From Chloroflexota bacterium (GTDB lineage: Bacteria; Chloroflexota; Limnocylindria; Limnocylindrales; CSP1-4): a stretch of DNA of 64,000 nucleotides. Position 1 is the stretch's first letter. Every line of letters begins with the position of its first letter. Below the pieces are notes generated by a model that had not been told where the DNA came from, did not search any database, and worked only from the letters and a program-made list of their open reading frames with translations. The stretch is taken from NCBI GenBank assembly GCA_004297395.1, contig SCUO01000093.1:1-64000 (forward strand), read 5' to 3'. Below are positions 18,705-27,223 of the stretch, piece by piece. Made by a program: the position numbers and the translations under genes.

Positions 18705-21368
18705 GTGCCCGCGCCGGTCCTGGCCACCAAGCTCTACATCCCACCTTCGCGGCGTAGGGTTGTCCTCCGCCCGCGACTGGTCGAGCGGCTGAACGAAGGC
18801 CTCGCTGCCGGCCACAGGCTGACCCTGGTCTCCGCTCCAGCGGGCTTCGGCAAGACCACGCTGGTCGGCGAGTGGGTCGCGGGCTGCGGGCGACCGGTGG
18901 CATGGCTGTCGCTCGACGAGGGCGACAGCGACCCCAGCCGCTTCCTGGCATACCTGGTGGCGGCCCTCCAGACGGCGGCGCCCAGGATCGGGGATGGGTT
19001 GTTGACCGTGCTCCGATCGCCACAGGCCCCGCCACCGACCGAAGCGACGCTGACGGCCCTGCTCAACGACATCGCCACGATCCCGAACGATGTCGTGATC
19101 GTGCTCGACGACTACCACGTCCTCGACGCCAAGCCGGTCGACGATGCGCTGGCCTTCCTGGTCGAGCACTTGCCGCCCCAGGTGCACCTGGTCATCGCTA
19201 CCCGGGAGGATCCAGCCCTGCCCCTGGCCCGGTTGCGCGCCCGGGGCCAGTTGACCGAGCTCCGCGGCACCGACCTCCGCTTCACCCCGTCCGAGACCGC
19301 CGCGTTCCTCAATCAGGTGATGGACCTCGACCTGTCCACCGACGAGGTCGGTGCGCTCGAAGGCAGGACCGAGGGCTGGATCGCCGGTCTGCAGCTCGCC
19401 GCGATCTCGCTGCAGGGCCGTGAAGACGCTGCCGGCTTCATCGCGTCGTTCGCCGGCAGCCACCACTTCGTGCTCGACTATCTGGTCGAAGAAGTCCTCC
19501 AGCGGCAATCCGAACCCGTGCAGGCCTTCCTGCTGCGCACGTCCATCCTCGATCGGCTGTGCGGCCCGCTCTGTGATGCCGTGCTGCTCGACGCCTCGGC
19601 CCCCGGCCAGGAGACCCTCGAGTACCTCGATCGGGCCAACCTGTTCATCGTCCCCCTGGACAGCGAGCGACGCTGGTACCGGTACCACCATCTGTTCGCC
19701 GATCTGCTGCGGCGGCGCCTGCAGAGCGAGGTCTCGTCCGGGGCCGTGGATGAGGACCACCTCCGTGCCACCCAGTGGTATGAAGCCAACGGCCTCGAGA
19801 TCGAGGCCTTCCAGCATGCTGCGGCTGGCCATGACGTGGAGCGGGCCGAGCGCCTCATCGAGGGCAACGGGATGCCGCTCCACTTTCGTGGCGCGCTGGT
19901 CCCCATCCTTCGCTGGCTGGAGTCGCTCCCAACCACGCTGTTGGATGCTAGGCCGTCGCTTTGGGTGACCTATGCCCAGGTGTTGCTCAGCTCGGGCCAG
20001 AACACCGGCATCGAGCCGAAACTCCAAGCCGCCGAACGAGCGCTGCAGGACGCCAGGACGGACGACCGGACCCGCGACTTGGTGGGACGGATCGCCTCCG
20101 TGCGGGCTTTTCTGGTGTGGGGCCCGCACCAGACTGAGACGATCATCGCCCAGTCGCGCCGCGCCCTGGAGCATCTGGACCCCGACAACCTCCCGTTCCG
20201 CACCGCCGCTGCCCTCAGTCTGGGCCACGCCTGTGTGCTCCTGGGCGACCGCTCCGGGGCGCGGCAAGCCCTTACGGAAGTGACGGCGATCAGCGCGGCA
20301 TCGGGGAACACGATCTACGAGATCCTGGGGTCGATCGGTCTGGGCTACATCGAGGAATTGGACAATCGGCTCGGCCTGGCGGTCGAGACCTATCGTCACG
20401 CCATCGAGCTGGCAGCCGGTCTGCCGTTTCCCTTCGTCTGTGAAGCCCACCTGGGCCTGGCCCGTGTGCATTACCAGTGGAACGACCTCGATGCCACCCG
20501 ACAGCACCGCGAGCAGAGTCTCCAGCTGGCACGCCAGATAGCGGACAGCGACCGACTCGTTGCCTGTGAGGTGATGCTCGCCCGCCTGGCACTTGCCCGG
20601 GGAGATGCCGCCGGCGCAGCCGCCATCCTGGCTAAGGCCGATCGGGCCACGCGCCAGCATGACTTCGTCCTCCAGGTCCCCGAGGTCGCCGCCGCGCAAG
20701 TCCTGGCGTTCCTTCGCCTGGGCGATGTGGCGGCGGCCGCGCACGTGGTCCGGGCGCACCATCTTCCCCTCAGTCAGGCCAGGGTGCACCTCGCCCAGGG
20801 AGATCCCTCCCGAGCGCTGGCGGTGCTGGAGCCATATCGCCGGCAGATGGCGGAGAAGGCCTGGGCGGATCAACAGTTGCTGGCCCTCGTCCTGCTGGCC
20901 GTTGCCTTCGATGCCCATCGCGAGCGGGACAAGGCCGCGGAGCTGCTGGACGAAGCGCTCACGTTGGCCGAGCCGGGCGGCTTCATCCGCATCTTCGTCG
21001 ACGAGGGTGCGCCGATGGCTCGCCTGCTCTACGAGGCGTGCTCTCGATGGGTGCATCCAGGCTACGTTCGGCAGGTTCTGGCGGCCTTTCCCGTCCCTGG
21101 GACTGATGAAGATGCCTCACCGACGACGCCGGCATCTGGAACCCACCTGGCCGAACCGCTCAGCGCGCGCGAGCTCGAGGTGCTCCCACTCATCGCCGAA
21201 GGGCTGACCAATCAGGAGATCGCGGTCCGGTTGTACCTGTCGCTGCACACGGTGAAGGCGCACGCCCGCAACATCTACGCCAAGCTCGGTGTTAGTAGCC
21301 GCACGCAGGCCGTCGCCACGGGACGAGACTTGGGGCTCCTGTCCCCGGGCCGTCGCCCCGACGGCTGA
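18705..21368 (+). CDS. MalT-like STAND ATPase / LuxR-type transcriptional regulator
   Basis: 887 residues. The N-terminal NTPase has a P-loop 'APAGFGKTTLVGEW' and Walker B 'VVIVLDDYHVLDA'. The MalT-type 'EALFLLRTS'-like winged segment follows, then TPR-like helical repeats ('LGLARVHYQWNDLDATRQH', 'LALARGDAAGAAAILAKAD'). A C-terminal LuxR HTH is present: 'LSARELEVLPLIAEGLTNQEIAVRLYLSLHTVKAHARNIYAKLG'-type, quoted only to identify the family. Such regulators bind an inducer and ATP, oligomerise and activate promoters. Start GTG 18705 or TTG 18702. Target genes are unknown; dyads before the DUF4386 gene are candidates. Confidence 0.9.
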   Translation: MPAPVLATKLYIPPSRRRVVLRPRLVERLNEGLAAGHRLTLVSAPAGFGKTTLVGEWVAGCGRPVAWLSLDEGDSDPSRFLAYLVAALQTAAPRIGDGLLTVLRSPQAPPPTEATLTALLNDIATIPNDVVIVLDDYHVLDAKPVDDALAFLVEHLPPQVHLVIATREDPALPLARLRARGQLTELRGTDLRFTPSETAAFLNQVMDLDLSTDEVGALEGRTEGWIAGLQLAAISLQGREDAAGFIASFAGSHHFVLDYLVEEVLQRQSEPVQAFLLRTSILDRLCGPLCDAVLLDASAPGQETLEYLDRANLFIVPLDSERRWYRYHHLFADLLRRRLQSEVSSGAVDEDHLRATQWYEANGLEIEAFQHAAAGHDVERAERLIEGNGMPLHFRGALVPILRWLESLPTTLLDARPSLWVTYAQVLLSSGQNTGIEPKLQAAERALQDARTDDRTRDLVGRIASVRAFLVWGPHQTETIIAQSRRALEHLDPDNLPFRTAAALSLGHACVLLGDRSGARQALTEVTAISAASGNTIYEILGSIGLGYIEELDNRLGLAVETYRHAIELAAGLPFPFVCEAHLGLARVHYQWNDLDATRQHREQSLQLARQIADSDRLVACEVMLARLALARGDAAGAAAILAKADRATRQHDFVLQVPEVAAAQVLAFLRLGDVAAAAHVVRAHHLPLSQARVHLAQGDPSRALAVLEPYRRQMAEKAWADQQLLALVLLAVAFDAHRERDKAAELLDEALTLAEPGGFIRIFVDEGAPMARLLYEACSRWVHPGYVRQVLAAFPVPGTDEDASPTTPASGTHLAEPLSARELEVLPLIAEGLTNQEIAVRLYLSLHTVKAHARNIYAKLGVSSRTQAVATGRDLGLLSPGRRPDG

Positions 21369-21461
21369 GCTGGACAGCTTCGGCGACGATGCGCGGCCGG
21401 GCCGGCGGTCCGCCGGCTTGACCCTGTCCACCCTCCAGGGCGCCCGCGATTAGTCCCCCGA

Positions 21462-21490
21462 ATACCTCCTTGGAGGTATGACACTCATAC
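21462..21490. promoter_or_regulatory. Two overlapping dyads upstream of DUF4386 gene
   Basis: ATACCTCC-TT-GGAGGTAT (21462-21479, perfect 8-bp arms) overlaps GTATGA-CAC-TCATAC (21476-21490, perfect 6-bp arms). They lie about 100-130 bp upstream of the DUF4386 start and just after the LuxR-family gene. Dimeric HTH regulators such as LuxR proteins bind sites of this kind. Confidence 0.6.
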
Positions 21491-21590
21491 CGTCGAGGGG
21501 GCACGCTGCCTGTGCAGACCAGCGACAGGGGCCGCCAAGGACCGACCGGCCTGAGCCAGGTGTGAGCGAAACACACCAGGGAGAACAGCC

Positions 21591-22337
21591 ATGACGTCGT
21601 CTAGAAGGACCGCAGCCATCGTTGGTCTGCTGTTCCTGATTGCCACCGTTACCTTCATCGCGGCCGATACGCTCATCAAGGGGGTTCTGGATCGCCCGAA
21701 CTACCTGATCGGTGCTTCCGGCGACGCCAGCGCGCTGGCCGCCGGCGCGCTCCTTGCATTCGTCGACGGCCTCGCGGTCGTGGGTATCGCAGTCCTCATG
21801 TTTCCGTTCCTGAGACAGACTAGTGAGCCGCTCGCCCTTGGATACGTCGGCCTGCGAGTCGCCGAACTCGGAGTGGTGCTCCTCTACATGGTGGTTCCGC
21901 TCATCGTGCTCGCGCTCGGTAACGGAGCGCGCGACGGCACGGTCGATGCGACCGCTTCGCAATCGCTCGGCTCGCTGTTCAAGGCACTCCACGACGTGAG
22001 CCTCGTGCTGCTCTATCTCTTCACCGGCGCGTCCGGAGTCATCTTCGCCGTCCTGCTGTATCGATCGAAGCTGGCCCCGCGCCCGCTTGCAGTCCTTGGG
22101 CTCATCGGCTATCCGGTGCTGCTCGCGGGAGCCGCCCTGGCCATGTTCGGGGCGACCGACGTGCAACAGGGCACAGGGATGCTCGCCATGCTCCCTGGCG
22201 GCCTCTTCGAACTTATCCTCCCGATCTGGCTCCTCGCCAAGGGGTTCAGCCACCCGGTCGCGCCGGGGGTGAAGTCCTCTGACCCGACCGATCGCGCGCC
22301 CGTCGCGGCCCTCGGCCAGGCCACCGTCACCTCGTAG
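21591..22337 (+). CDS. DUF4386 membrane protein
   Basis: 248 residues with about six TM helices ('AAIVGLLFLIATVTFIAAD', 'LGVVLLYMVVPLIVLALG', 'LVLLYLFTGASGVIFAVLL', 'LAVLGLIGYPVLLAGAALAMFG'). The pattern 'RRTAAIVGLLFLIATVTF' ... 'VGLRVAELGVVLLY' is typical of the DUF4386 family, whose function is unknown. The gene stands alone behind the two dyads and downstream of the MalT-like regulator. Confidence 0.85.
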   Translation: MTSSRRTAAIVGLLFLIATVTFIAADTLIKGVLDRPNYLIGASGDASALAAGALLAFVDGLAVVGIAVLMFPFLRQTSEPLALGYVGLRVAELGVVLLYMVVPLIVLALGNGARDGTVDATASQSLGSLFKALHDVSLVLLYLFTGASGVIFAVLLYRSKLAPRPLAVLGLIGYPVLLAGAALAMFGATDVQQGTGMLAMLPGGLFELILPIWLLAKGFSHPVAPGVKSSDPTDRAPVAALGQATVTS

Positions 22338-22478
22338 TGCGCCGGGGCGGCGACCCTTGGCCGCCGCCCCGGTCCCCGATCCCGTCCAGCGCTGAGACCG
22401 GACGATCGTTGCCATGGGCAGCGACTCCTACGCGAGGAAGATCGTCGTGACCGACAAGTCCGGTCCGCCTGGAGCCCG

Positions 22479-22880
22479 ATGGAGATCGCCCTGGCCGACG
22501 ACATCGCCGAGCTCGACGTCAGCACCACCCGCATCGGGTACGGAGCGATGTCCCAGGAACTCGAACCACACGCCGACTCAAGCCAACCGATTGCCTATCA
22601 GATCCGGATCACGGGCCAGCTCGAAGCTCGATGGGCGGACTGGTTCGAGGGCTTGACGATCACGCTCGACGGCGGCGACACGCTCATCACGGGCCCGGTG
22701 GTGGACCAGGCTGCGTTGCATGGGTTGCTCAAGAGAGTGCGTGATCTAGGAATGCCCCTGGTCTCGGTCAGTCCTGTTGCATCTGGCCTTGCTGATCGAC
22801 TCGGACATCGACCAGCGTGCGAGCCACTTGAGCCGCCGACCGGCCAAGCCGTGCTGCCGGCCGGCGATTCACCGCCATGA
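22479..22880 (+). CDS. Small conserved protein of unknown function
   Basis: Up to 133 residues. The core 'YQIRITGQLEARWADWFEGL' and 'LITGPVVDQAALHGLLKRVRDLGMPLVSVS' matches a small protein type (about 80-90 aa) I associate with high-GC bacteria and Chloroflexota. It is probably a compact alpha/beta domain with no known role. ATG 22479 and ATG 22548 are both possible; the second gives a length nearer the family. The C-terminal 40 residues are low complexity. It carries no signal peptide. Confidence 0.6.
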   Translation: MEIALADDIAELDVSTTRIGYGAMSQELEPHADSSQPIAYQIRITGQLEARWADWFEGLTITLDGGDTLITGPVVDQAALHGLLKRVRDLGMPLVSVSPVASGLADRLGHRPACEPLEPPTGQAVLPAGDSPP

Positions 22881-22947
22881 GCCGCCCGGGATCGACTGGT
22901 CACCCACGAGGGCTCGATCGAGTGCGCATCCGGGGCGCCGGTGTCTC

Positions 22948-22959
22948 CTCGCCCCGACC
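22948..22959. repeat. Partial tRNA-Pro 3'-end copy (weak)
   Basis: CTCGCCCCGACC matches 12 nt of the 3' end of the tRNA-Pro(CGG) gene. Too short to be significant alone; noted because stronger copies follow at 24.26-24.29 and 25.77 kb, so that the phosphotransferase gene lies between two copies. Confidence 0.35.
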
Positions 22960-23054
22960 TGACTCCCCAATTCTGGTAATCGAGCTCGATCGGCTCCGGG
23001 CGAGGCGGCCGGCGCAACCCGATGACACGGCGCCCACCGTAGCCCGGCTGTCCC

Positions 23055-24068
23055 TCAGGGGTGTCCGTCGAGGAACATGCGGAGGCGCGTCCAGGTGGAG
23101 GTCGCGTCGATGCCCGGGACATGGCCGTTGACGGCCCGGCAGACCCAGCCGAGGCGGAGGGCGAGCGCGCAGGCAGCCCGAAGCTCCTCGCCGGTGCGGT
23201 CGCCGGCGAACGGCGCCAGGTAGGCGTCACGGAATGGGGCGACGTCGACCGAGCCCTGCACGTCATCGACCCCCCATCCGATGACGCCCTCGAGGGTGAC
23301 GGACATCGAGAAGAACGGGTGCGAGACGCAGGCGTCGCCCCAGTCGAGGATGAGGTAGCGGCCGTCGCGGACGTAGATCGCGCCGTCGTTGAGGTCGTCG
23401 TGCTGGATTGTCTCGGCGAGACCGTAGCCGGCCAGCTCAGTGCACATCGCCGCCACCCGCGGGACCGCGTGGCGCAGCCGGCGCATCTCATCTGACGTGA
23501 GTGCGGCGGGCACACGGGGGAGATCGCCCCCGCCGGCGGCCTCGAGCCGGTCGAGTTCGCCGAGGGCGTCGGAGGCAACGAGCTCGTCGAGCAGCGCCTC
23601 GTACCGCGCCGGCAGCACGGGGAGCCGCATGTCGGGCGCGCCGAGTCGCAGGAGATCCGCCGCGGCCCCGGCCAGCTCGACCTGGAGCCCCGCGTACAGC
23701 GGCAGGACGTCGAGCCAGCGGGAGACGTCGCGCTCCGCCTCGACGAGCTCGCGGAGGGGCGTGCCCGCGTCGGCCATGAGCATCCAGCCGTGCTCGAGGT
23801 CCACGGCGAGCGGTGCGGGGATGACCTCGGGCAGGCGCCCGGCGAGGAACGCGACGATCGCGGCCTCGTGGCCGAGTGCCGGCGCGCTGGCCTTGAAGAA
23901 CTGGTCGCCGCGGTCCGTCGGCACCCGCAGGACCGTGGACCACGGCCGATCGTGGATCTGCTCGACCGGGCCGGTGAGGCGCATGTCGAGGTCCCCCAGG
24001 CGTTCGCGGATCCACGCGTGGGCGTCGGCGAGGAAGGGTGGCTCAGTCCAGTCCATCGGGTCGCCCAT
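23055..24068 (-). CDS. Aminoglycoside phosphotransferase-like kinase
   Basis: 337 residues of the APH/choline-kinase fold. The N-lobe has the nucleotide-binding Lys near 'DQFFKASAPALGHEAAIV'. The catalytic loop is 'ETIQHDDLNDGAIYV' (HDDLNDG in place of HGDLHPGN) and the metal-binding Asp is in 'YLILDWGDACVSHPF'. In this family it phosphorylates a hydroxyl of an antibiotic, sugar or other small molecule; resistance should not be assumed. I chose ATG 24068, with TATCCT nine bases upstream; ATG 24056 is also possible. It stands alone between tRNA-3'-end repeats. Confidence 0.82.
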   Translation of the reverse strand: MGDPMDWTEPPFLADAHAWIRERLGDLDMRLTGPVEQIHDRPWSTVLRVPTDRGDQFFKASAPALGHEAAIVAFLAGRLPEVIPAPLAVDLEHGWMLMADAGTPLRELVEAERDVSRWLDVLPLYAGLQVELAGAAADLLRLGAPDMRLPVLPARYEALLDELVASDALGELDRLEAAGGGDLPRVPAALTSDEMRRLRHAVPRVAAMCTELAGYGLAETIQHDDLNDGAIYVRDGRYLILDWGDACVSHPFFSMSVTLEGVIGWGVDDVQGSVDVAPFRDAYLAPFAGDRTGEELRAACALALRLGWVCRAVNGHVPGIDATSTWTRLRMFLDGHP

Positions 24069-24261
24069 CAGCGGGAGAGGATAGCCGCGCAAGTTGCCCA
24101 AGCCGAGCGCTCAGTAACTCATGCGCGCCTCAGCACTGGCGTGATGCTTGGACACCCGCGGCGTGCCCGCGCGATGTCCGAGGTCCGGTGGACGTGCATC
24201 GCGACGTTTGTGACCGGCTGCGGTTCGATGCGGATCGACAGTTGGACGGTGTCGGCGCCAG

Positions 24262-24294
24262 TCCTCTCGTCCCGACCACTCTCGCCCCGACCAT
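24262..24294. repeat. Tandem copies of tRNA-Pro(CGG) 3' end (att-like)
   Basis: TCCTCTCGtCCCGACCA (24262-24278, one mismatch to the tRNA) is directly followed by CTCTCGCCCCGACCAT (24279-24294), a 16-nt exact match to tRNA positions 18508-18523. Direct repeats of a tRNA 3' end are the usual footprint of site-specific integration. No integrase gene is in the interval. Confidence 0.65.
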
Positions 24295-24378
24295 ACCGAC
24301 CTTCCGTGACGGCGGCGACGCCGGCCCCGAAGGCCGCGTCTGTGCCGCCCGCGCCACCGGTGGCGGGATCGAGCGCGA

Positions 24379-25470
24379 CTACGGCCTCGACCGACGCGCG
24401 GCCTTGACCCTGAGCACGGCCTTATCGGCGCGTTCGGTCAGCCCGTCTGCGGTGTCGCCCGGCTCGAGCTCGGCGAAACCGACGCTGATCCGGACCCCGG
24501 CGTCGGCCTCGACCGCGCTCCCGATCAGGTCGAACCGGCGCCCCGCTTCGGCGAGGTCGGCGCCGCCCAGGCCGCACACGAACTCGTCACCGCCGTAGCG
24601 GACGATCGGGTCGAACGAGCGCAGCCGCGCCCGGATCGCGCGCACCACGGATTGCAGCACGCGATCGCCCGCCGCGTGGCCGTCGCGATCGTTGACCACC
24701 TTGAGCTCGTCGACGTCGACGAAGGCCACCACGAATGGCCCGCCCGACCGCCTTACGCGCTCGAGCTCGTGGGTGAGCGCCAGGCGGCCCATCTCGCGCC
24801 GATAGGCGCCGGTGAGGTCGTCGAGGTGCGCTGCCTGCAGCTCCTTCTCAAGCCGGGCTCGCTCCCGGGCCGCCTTGGCCCGGTCGGAGGCGGCCCGGGC
24901 GCGGTCTTCCGCCGCCCGGGCTCGATCCACCGCGGCCTGTGCACGCAGCTCCCCGAGCTCGCGGAGGAGCTGCGTCTCGCGTGCACTCGACGGCGCGGCC
25001 AGGTCGGCCGCGAGCGCGTCCCGATCCCGGCTTCCCTCGTCCCGGATGGCGGCCATTCGGTCGCGCTGGGTCGCCGCCTCGTCCCGGTCGCGCGCCGTCG
25101 CCTGGCGGCGGATCCGGGTGCCGAGGCGCTCGAATGCGGCAGCCTCTCGGCTCTCCCGAGAGCCCCCGTAGGCCTTTTCGTCATCGGGGGACAGGTCGTG
25201 ATGGGCCGCGCGGTCCTTGTCGGCCGTCGCCTGGTCCAGGTCCGATGCCCGCTGATCGCGGTCTGCGCCGGTCTGATCGCGATCCGATGCTGTCTGGTCA
25301 GTGTCCGACGATACTTGATCGGCGTCGGATGCCGACTGATCGGCATCGGCCACGATCTGCCCGGCGCTCGACGCGCGGCGAGCGTCCGAGATGGCGTTCC
25401 GGGCGGCGTCGACCGTGCCCTCGGGCAGCACCGATTCGAGTGTCGGTTGACCTCCGTTCGTCCTCGCCAT
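24379..25470 (-). CDS. Soluble diguanylate cyclase with heptad-repeat N-terminus
   Basis: 363 residues. Residues 40-88 contain about seven copies of a 7-residue unit of the type xASDxDQ. Further Arg/Asp-rich helical stretches follow ('DRARAAEDRARAASDRAKAA'), probably a long coiled coil or charged rod. The GGDEF domain begins at 'LDDLTGAYRREMG'; the active site is 'RYGGDEFVCGL' with RSFD five residues before it (RxxD inhibitory site). It has no TM helix, so it makes c-di-GMP in the cytoplasm. ATG 25470 follows GAGGTGG; the ORF can extend to 25488. Confidence 0.88.
   Translation of the reverse strand: MARTNGGQPTLESVLPEGTVDAARNAISDARRASSAGQIVADADQSASDADQVSSDTDQTASDRDQTGADRDQRASDLDQATADKDRAAHHDLSPDDEKAYGGSRESREAAAFERLGTRIRRQATARDRDEAATQRDRMAAIRDEGSRDRDALAADLAAPSSARETQLLRELGELRAQAAVDRARAAEDRARAASDRAKAARERARLEKELQAAHLDDLTGAYRREMGRLALTHELERVRRSGGPFVVAFVDVDELKVVNDRDGHAAGDRVLQSVVRAIRARLRSFDPIVRYGGDEFVCGLGGADLAEAGRRFDLIGSAVEADAGVRISVGFAELEPGDTADGLTERADKAVLRVKAARRSRP
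25207..25353. repeat. 21-bp coding tandem repeat in the diguanylate cyclase
   Basis: This is the DNA encoding the seven heptads (ADADQS / ASDADQV / SSDTDQT / ASDRDQT style). Units are diverged at third positions, so the array is under protein-level selection rather than freshly duplicated. Confidence 0.65.
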
Positions 25471-25765
25471 GTCCACCACCTCGCGCACAACCGGCGACCT
25501 TCACGCCGGTCGCCCGAAGGACAGCGCTGCGGCCTTCGTTCCTGAGTCTGCCCCTGCGTTTTCGTGGCTTCATGACGAACCGTCATGGTTCCTCGGGTCG
25601 AGCCATCTCACCCTGCCAATGTCCACGCTCGGCGCGAGGGCCACTGCGGGTTCGCGGCCGAAGATCGTGCTGGGCTGGGGTTCCATGGATCCTTCCGGCA
25701 ACTTCACGCGCCACGCCATCACCGCGACCAATCCGGTGTCCACACGCACCATCCGGCCGGGGTGT

Positions 25766-25781
25766 CCCCGACCATACCGAC
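25766..25781. repeat. Third att-like repeat
   Basis: CCCCGACCATACCGAC is identical to 24285-24300. The first ten bases match the tRNA-Pro(CGG) 3' end; the rest extends into the flanking sequence of the 24.3-kb copy. The repeat brackets the diguanylate cyclase gene. Confidence 0.55.
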
Positions 25782-25944
25782 GTTGCACGCACGCTGATTC
25801 GGGCGCGTCCGTCGTCGCCGCCGGTCGCGGAGGGCCCATCCCGCCCGGCTCGCCACCGGTCTGGGGTGGGGCCTCGACGCGCCACCGCTCCGACCCTGGG
25901 CCGCGCGGCTCGCCCGCCGCAAACGGCGCCTCCCTCGACTGCAA

Positions 25945-25978
25945 CTGACCCAGGCCGGCGTCGATCTCATCGGCACGG
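25945..25978 (+). pseudogene. Remnant of an Fn3-type secreted protein gene
   Basis: 32 of 34 bases match 29487-29520 of the intact Fn3 gene, encoding 'LTQAGVDLIGT' in both. Both differences fall at third codon positions. Upstream similarity is weaker and downstream similarity is lost, so this is a fragment of a paralogous or recombined copy. Confidence 0.65.
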
Positions 25979-26109
25979 CCCTCAGGACGGAGTCGAACAG
26001 CTCGGCGCCGACCGCCATGCCATAGGTCTCGACCTCGAACGGCGGCCGACGTCAGACTCGCGACCAACTCGCCGATCGAGCCGTTCCTTCGCTACACTCC
26101 CGCACCAAC

Positions 26110-27223
26110 GTGGGAGAGGGAACCGGTCGCGCTCCTGTCGCCGCCTCGACCGAATTGACGCCGCGGATCCCGGGCGGGCTGCCGCGGTCCGGTGCCGACC
26201 CCGTGCGCCTGCGCACGATTGTCGAAAGCCTGCCCGCGCCGAGGAGCCGTCTCCATAGCCCCGCGGCAATGGCTGCCACCGACGCCCTCCTCGTCGAGGC
26301 ATTCCTGAGATATGGCTGGGCAGCCGAGGTCCACCAGTTCGCGTTCGACCGCGTCTCCGGTTACGAGGACATCGGGACACTCCGACGGGGCCGGTGGGGT
26401 CCCACCGTCTACGACCATGTCGCGGGCGCGAACGTTGTCGCGGCACGTGGGCGGGACCCGTCGGCGGGGACGCTCGCCGTCGTGGCCCATCACGACACGC
26501 CGCGTGACCTGCCTGGCGCGGATGACAACGGGGCCGCGGTCGCCGTCCTCGTCGAACTTGCGCGCCTGCTCGCCGCCGACGCCCTCGGCCGGCGGGTCGT
26601 TCTGGCTGCCGTTGATATGGAGGAGGTCGGGATGTTCGGGTCGCGGGCGCTCGTCGGAGAGCTCGCCGCCGCCGGTCCTGTCCTCGGGGCCCTGACGATG
26701 GACACCGTCGCCTACGTCGATCGCCGACCAGGGACCCAGATCCTCCCGCCGGGGCTGGGCATCCTCTATCCGCGCGTCGTCCGTCGACTCCGCCGGGCCG
26801 GCATGCGCGGCGACTGGACGGGTGTGATCTTCCGGGGCAGCAGCCGCTTTCTCGCCGACGCGTTTGGGCACGAGCTGGACCCTCGAAGGTCCCGGGACGA
26901 GCGTCCTCCTCCGCGACCCCGGCGACCTGCCCGTGATCGGCGCTCCCCTCCGGGCGACGGTCCCGATGGTCCGCCAATTCGCGCGCAGCGACCATCTCTC
27001 GTTCTGGAACGCAGGCATCCCGGCCGTCGTCCTCACCGACACGACCTTCTTCCGGAACCCGCACTACCACGAGGCATCAGACCTCCCCGACACGCTTGAC
27101 TACGACCGTCTGGCAGCGATCGCCGACGCCCTGGCGGGGGTGGTCCGACGGCTGGCGGGGGGCCGACCGAGTTCCGCGGCCGCCGCCGACCCGAACCGCG
27201 CCTCGATGGGGGCCACGCTGTAG
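26110..27223 (+). pseudogene. M28 family zinc peptidase with frameshift
   Basis: Two overlapping frames encode one M28 aminopeptidase-like protein. Frame 1 (26110-27099) carries 'TLAVVAHHDTPRDLPGADDNG' (zinc His and bridging Asp), 'DMEEVGMFGSRAL' (catalytic Glu and zinc Glu) and 'LTMDTVAYVD' (zinc Asp). Homology then switches to frame 2 (ORF 26864-27223), which carries 'TSVLLRDPGDLPVIGAPL' and the last zinc His in 'NPHYHEASDLPDTLDYDRLA'. The switch, between about 26860 and 26890, is a +1-type frameshift. As read, the product loses its last zinc ligand. It is either a decaying gene or a sequencing error. The start, GTG 26110, is uncertain. Confidence 0.82.

Larger units (their letters stand above)
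25489..26109. other. Gene-poor segment with tRNA-end repeat and gene fragments
   Basis: No intact gene. It holds an att-like copy at 25766-25781, an Fn3-gene remnant at 25945-25978, and on the minus strand near 26030 a short peptide 'FEVETYGMAVGAELFDSVLR' that looks like a real but unidentified protein remnant. ORF 25469-25948 has no recognisable domain and I do not call it. Confidence 0.5.

Noticed and set aside
22414-22656. Small ORF overlapping the start of the 22479 gene in another frame
   Set aside because: No ribosome site or domain; the overlapping frame contains the conserved-looking sequence.
23055-24068. Antibiotic resistance gene
   Set aside because: APH-fold kinase with a divergent catalytic loop (HDDLNDG); the fold alone does not show resistance.
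25469-25948. 159-aa ORF between the diguanylate cyclase and the M28 pseudogene
   Set aside because: No domain, crosses an att-like repeat and overlaps the cyclase start; probably non-coding.
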